Below, in pieces: positions 5,858-8,038 of a stretch of DNA of 8,038 nucleotides. The stretch's first letter is position 1. The number at the start of each line of letters is the position of its first letter. The notes beneath the pieces are model-generated. The model searched no databases. It was not told the origin of the DNA and worked only from the letters and a program-made list of their open reading frames with translations. Origin of the DNA: Solirubrobacteraceae bacterium (lineage in GTDB: Bacteria > Actinomycetota > Thermoleophilia > Solirubrobacterales > Solirubrobacteraceae); assembly GCA_024710825.1 (NCBI GenBank), contig JANJUA010000324.1, forward strand, positions 1 through 8,038, written 5' to 3'. The translations under genes and the position numbers were made by a program.

Positions 5858-6429
5858 GCCGCGGCGGCGCGCTCGCGCTCGCGCAGCGCCCGAACGGCGG
5901 CCTTGCGCTGGTCGCGCGAGGTCCGATCGAGGATCAGCACGCCGTCCAGATGGTCGATCTCGTGCTGGATCACGCGCGCCTCCAGGCCGGAGGCCTCGAT
6001 CGTGAGCGGGTCGCCGAGCTCGTCGCGGGCGCTCACCCGGACGTACACCGGCCGCTCGACCTCGACGCTGACGCCCGGCAGCGACAGGCACCCCTCGTCC
6101 ATCGTCTCCAGGTCGTCGCCGGACCACTCGATGCGGGGGTTGACGAGCGCGACCACCGGGCTGTCGTGCTCGACGCGGTAGACGAGCACGCGGCGCAGGA
6201 TGCCGACCTGGGTGGCGGCGAGGCCGATCCCCATCGCGTCGTGCATGAGCTGCCCCATCCGGGCCAGCTCGCGGCGCAGCTCGTCGTCGACGTCGTCGAC
6301 CTCGCGGGCGCGGGTGCGCAGGACCGGGTCGCCGTGCATGCGCACCTGGGCGAGCGCCGCGCTGCGGCGGGCCAGCGTCTCCTCGTCGAACTGGGGCTCC
6401 TGAGCCTCGTCTTCGGCCATCGCCCCCAT
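5854..6429 (-). CDS. def: Peptide deformylase
   Basis: Metalloenzyme of 191 residues that removes the N-formyl group from new proteins at the ribosome. All three family motifs are present: GIGLAATQVG (67-76, Thr where Pro is common), EGCLSLPG (112-119) with the metal ligand Cys114, and QHEIDHLDG (155-163) with ligands His156 and His160 and catalytic Glu157. The conserved fold starts near MHGDPVLR (31-38), so there is an acidic N-terminal extension of roughly 25-30 residues. ATG codons at 6429 and 6420 are both possible starts, and neither has a clear Shine-Dalgarno; the longer is given. It begins 12 bp after the priA stop and overlaps fmt by 4 bp. Confidence 0.97.
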   Translation of the reverse strand: MGAMAEDEAQEPQFDEETLARRSAALAQVRMHGDPVLRTRAREVDDVDDELRRELARMGQLMHDAMGIGLAATQVGILRRVLVYRVEHDSPVVALVNPRIEWSGDDLETMDEGCLSLPGVSVEVERPVYVRVSARDELGDPLTIEASGLEARVIQHEIDHLDGVLILDRTSRDQRKAAVRALRERERAAAA

Positions 6430-6441
6430 TCTACGAGCCGA

Positions 6442-8038
6442 TCACTGTGGATCCACGTCCACGCTGATGGCGATCCCGCGCCGGTGCTCGGCCCTCACCG
6501 CGGCGGCCGCCGCGGCGATCGCCGCCCGCCGGTCGGCGGCCTTCAGCACCACCTGGGCGCGCTCGCGGTTGCGCAGGCGAAACAGCGGGGCGGGGCCCAT
6601 CGCGTCCGGCAGGCGCGCGCGGACGGCCGTCGCGACCTCGAGCGCCAGCCCCGGGCGCTCGGAGGAGCAGACGATCCGGATGAGCGTCGAGAACGGCGGG
6701 TAGCGCAGCGCCTCGCGGCGGCGCAGCTCGCCGGCGAGGAACCCCTCGCTGTCGTGCATGGCGGCGGCGCGGATGGAGGCGGCGTCGGGGGCGAGCGTCT
6801 GCACGAGCACCATGGCGCCCGCCGAGCCGCGCCCCGCCCGGCCGGCGAGCTGGGCGACGAGCGCGAACGTCCGCTCCTCGGCCCTGAAGTCGGGGAAGCG
6901 CAGGGTGGCGTCGGCGTCGAGGACGACGCCCAGCGCCACGTCCGGGAAGTCATGGCCCTTGGCGACCACCTGCGTGCCGACGAGCACCGCCCGCTCCGCG
7001 CGCTCGAAGGCGCGCAGGACGTCGCCGGCGCGGGCGACGTCGGCGTCGAGGCGCAGGACGGGCAGTCCCGCCTCCCCCAGCTCGGACTCCAGCCGCTCCG
7101 TCCCCGCCCCGTGGCGCGCGACGGAGACCGACCCGCACGACGGGCAGCGGTCCGGCACGCGCTCGCGGTGGCCGCAGTGGTGGCAGGCGAGGTAGCCGCC
7201 GGCGCGGTGCAGCACGAGCGTGACGTCGCACGAGGGGCACTCCCACGCCCGCCCGCAGGTGCGGCACGACAGGAAGTTCGACCAGCCGCGTCGGTTCAGC
7301 AGCACGATCGACTTCGGCGCGTCGAGCAGGGCCTGGAAGGTGCGGGGGTGCAGGGCGGCGCGCTGCTCGCGCATGTCGAGCACCTCGACCGGCGGCAGCG
7401 CCTGCCCGTCGACCCGCTCGGCGAGCACGAGGCGGCGCATCGCGTGGAAGCTCTCGGGCCGCGGCGTGGCGCTGCCCGCCAGCACGCGGCAGCCGCGGCG
7501 CTCGGCGACCAGGCGCGCGTCGTAGCGCGGGTCGCCCTCGTTCTTGTAGGACGGGTCGTGCTCCTCGTCGACGACGATCAGCCCGAGCCGCTCGATCGGC
7601 GCGAAGACCGCGCTGCGAGGGCCGACGCAGACGCGCGCCTCACCGCGGCGCAGGCGCAGCCACTCGTCGTGGCGCTCGCCGTCGCTCAGCGCGCTGTGGA
7701 GCACCGCGACGGTGTCGCCGAAGCGCTCGACGAAGCGGGAGACGATCTGGGGCGTGAGGGCGATCTCGGGCACGAGCACGATCGCCCCCTCCCCGCGCTC
7801 CAGGCACGCGCCCACGGCCCGGAGGTAGACCTCGGTCTTGCCGGAGCCGGTGACGCCGTGCAGGAGCAGGCGCTCGCCGGGGGCGGCGGCCTCGATCCGA
7901 TCGAGCGCGGCCGCTTGCGCGGCGGTGAGCGCGGGCTGCGGCTTGCGGGCACCGACGGAGACGTGCTCGGGCGCCCGGCGCTGGGCGCGCGGGACGAGCG
8001 TGACCCAGCCGCGGCGCTCCAGGCGCCGCAGCGCGGCC
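6442..8038 (-). CDS. priA: Primosomal protein N' (replication restart helicase PriA), partial at the window edge
   Basis: The last 531 residues are visible; the N-terminal DNA-binding part lies beyond base 8038 (E. coli PriA has 732 residues). PriA recognises stalled or repaired forks and starts reloading of the replicative helicase. In the visible numbering, the end of a winged-helix segment is followed by Walker A GVTGSGKTE (61-69), VPEIALTPQ, the DEEH box (157-160) and GSATP of motif III. Eight cysteines in four CxxC pairs (258/261, 267/270, 285/288, 298/301) form the two zinc sites. Next come GTQVVAKGHDFP (motif V region) and motif VI QLAGRAGRG (396-404). The reading frame continues without interruption to the window end, so the GTG at 7815 is internal and not a start. 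Unlike PriA of many actinomycetes, the ATPase motifs look intact. It is the first visible gene of the def-fmt-rsmB cluster. Confidence 0.96.
   Translation of the reverse strand, partial: AALRRLERRGWVTLVPRAQRRAPEHVSVGARKPQPALTAAQAAALDRIEAAAPGERLLLHGVTGSGKTEVYLRAVGACLERGEGAIVLVPEIALTPQIVSRFVERFGDTVAVLHSALSDGERHDEWLRLRRGEARVCVGPRSAVFAPIERLGLIVVDEEHDPSYKNEGDPRYDARLVAERRGCRVLAGSATPRPESFHAMRRLVLAERVDGQALPPVEVLDMREQRAALHPRTFQALLDAPKSIVLLNRRGWSNFLSCRTCGRAWECPSCDVTLVLHRAGGYLACHHCGHRERVPDRCPSCGSVSVARHGAGTERLESELGEAGLPVLRLDADVARAGDVLRAFERAERAVLVGTQVVAKGHDFPDVALGVVLDADATLRFPDFRAEERTFALVAQLAGRAGRGSAGAMVLVQTLAPDAASIRAAAMHDSEGFLAGELRRREALRYPPFSTLIRIVCSSERPGLALEVATAVRARLPDAMGPAPLFRLRNRERAQVVLKAADRRAAIAAAAAAVRAEHRRGIAISVDVDPQ

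Noticed and set aside
5858..6127. Possible longer Fmt with 90 extra N-terminal residues
   Set aside because: The extra part overlaps def out of frame and has shadow composition; the conserved Fmt start and the GTGA overlap fix the start at 5857.
5195..6181. Plus-strand open frame opposite fmt and def (328 codons)
   Set aside because: It spans two well-defined genes antisense and shows no recognisable domain; it is a GC-driven shadow.
1..8038. Mobile element, CRISPR array, toxin-antitoxin or defence system
   Set aside because: No transposase, integrase, direct-repeat array, tRNA or known defence domain was found; all bases are accounted for by nine chromosomal-type genes and short gaps.

Overview
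The window is very GC-rich (by eye above 70%) and densely coding. All nine genes lie on the minus strand, so transcription runs from right to left in these coordinates. The GC content, the GTG starts, the gene order priA-def-fmt-rsmB, and a NarL-type kinase and regulator pair of a kind common in Actinomycetota all suggest a high-GC actinobacterium. A deep-branching class such as Thermoleophilia is plausible, but that is an inference from gene style and not a computed placement.

In transcription order, the right part (8038 down to about 3691) is a housekeeping block. It holds the 3' part of priA (replication restart helicase, cut by the window edge), def (peptide deformylase), fmt (methionyl-tRNA formyltransferase) and rsmB (16S rRNA m5C methyltransferase). 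Fmt adds the formyl group to initiator Met-tRNA and Def removes it from new proteins. RsmB modifies the ribosome. PriA reloads the replisome at stalled forks. Gaps here are 12 and 7 bp, with one 4-bp GTGA overlap, as expected for one operon.

The middle part (3684 to 2804) holds a 70-residue protein with four CxxC knuckles (probable double zinc ribbon). It starts 6 bp after rsmB and overlaps rpe (ribulose-phosphate 3-epimerase) by an ATGA.

A 44-bp gap follows, the longest in the window. It and the end of rpe are unusually rich in inverted repeats, one of which contains the next start codon.

The left part (2759 to 17) is a two-component module with one kinase and two receivers: a stand-alone CheY-like receiver, a multi-membrane-span NarL-type histidine kinase, and a NarL/LuxR DNA-binding response regulator. 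They are joined by an ATGA overlap and a 16-nt overlap.

I see no mobile element, CRISPR array, tRNA, rRNA, phage gene or defence gene. There is no gene-free stretch longer than 44 bp between genes. The window reads mostly as an ordinary chromosomal core region. The parts most worth a second look are the receiver-kinase-regulator arrangement, the small zinc-ribbon protein, and the repeat-rich junction at 2757-2851.
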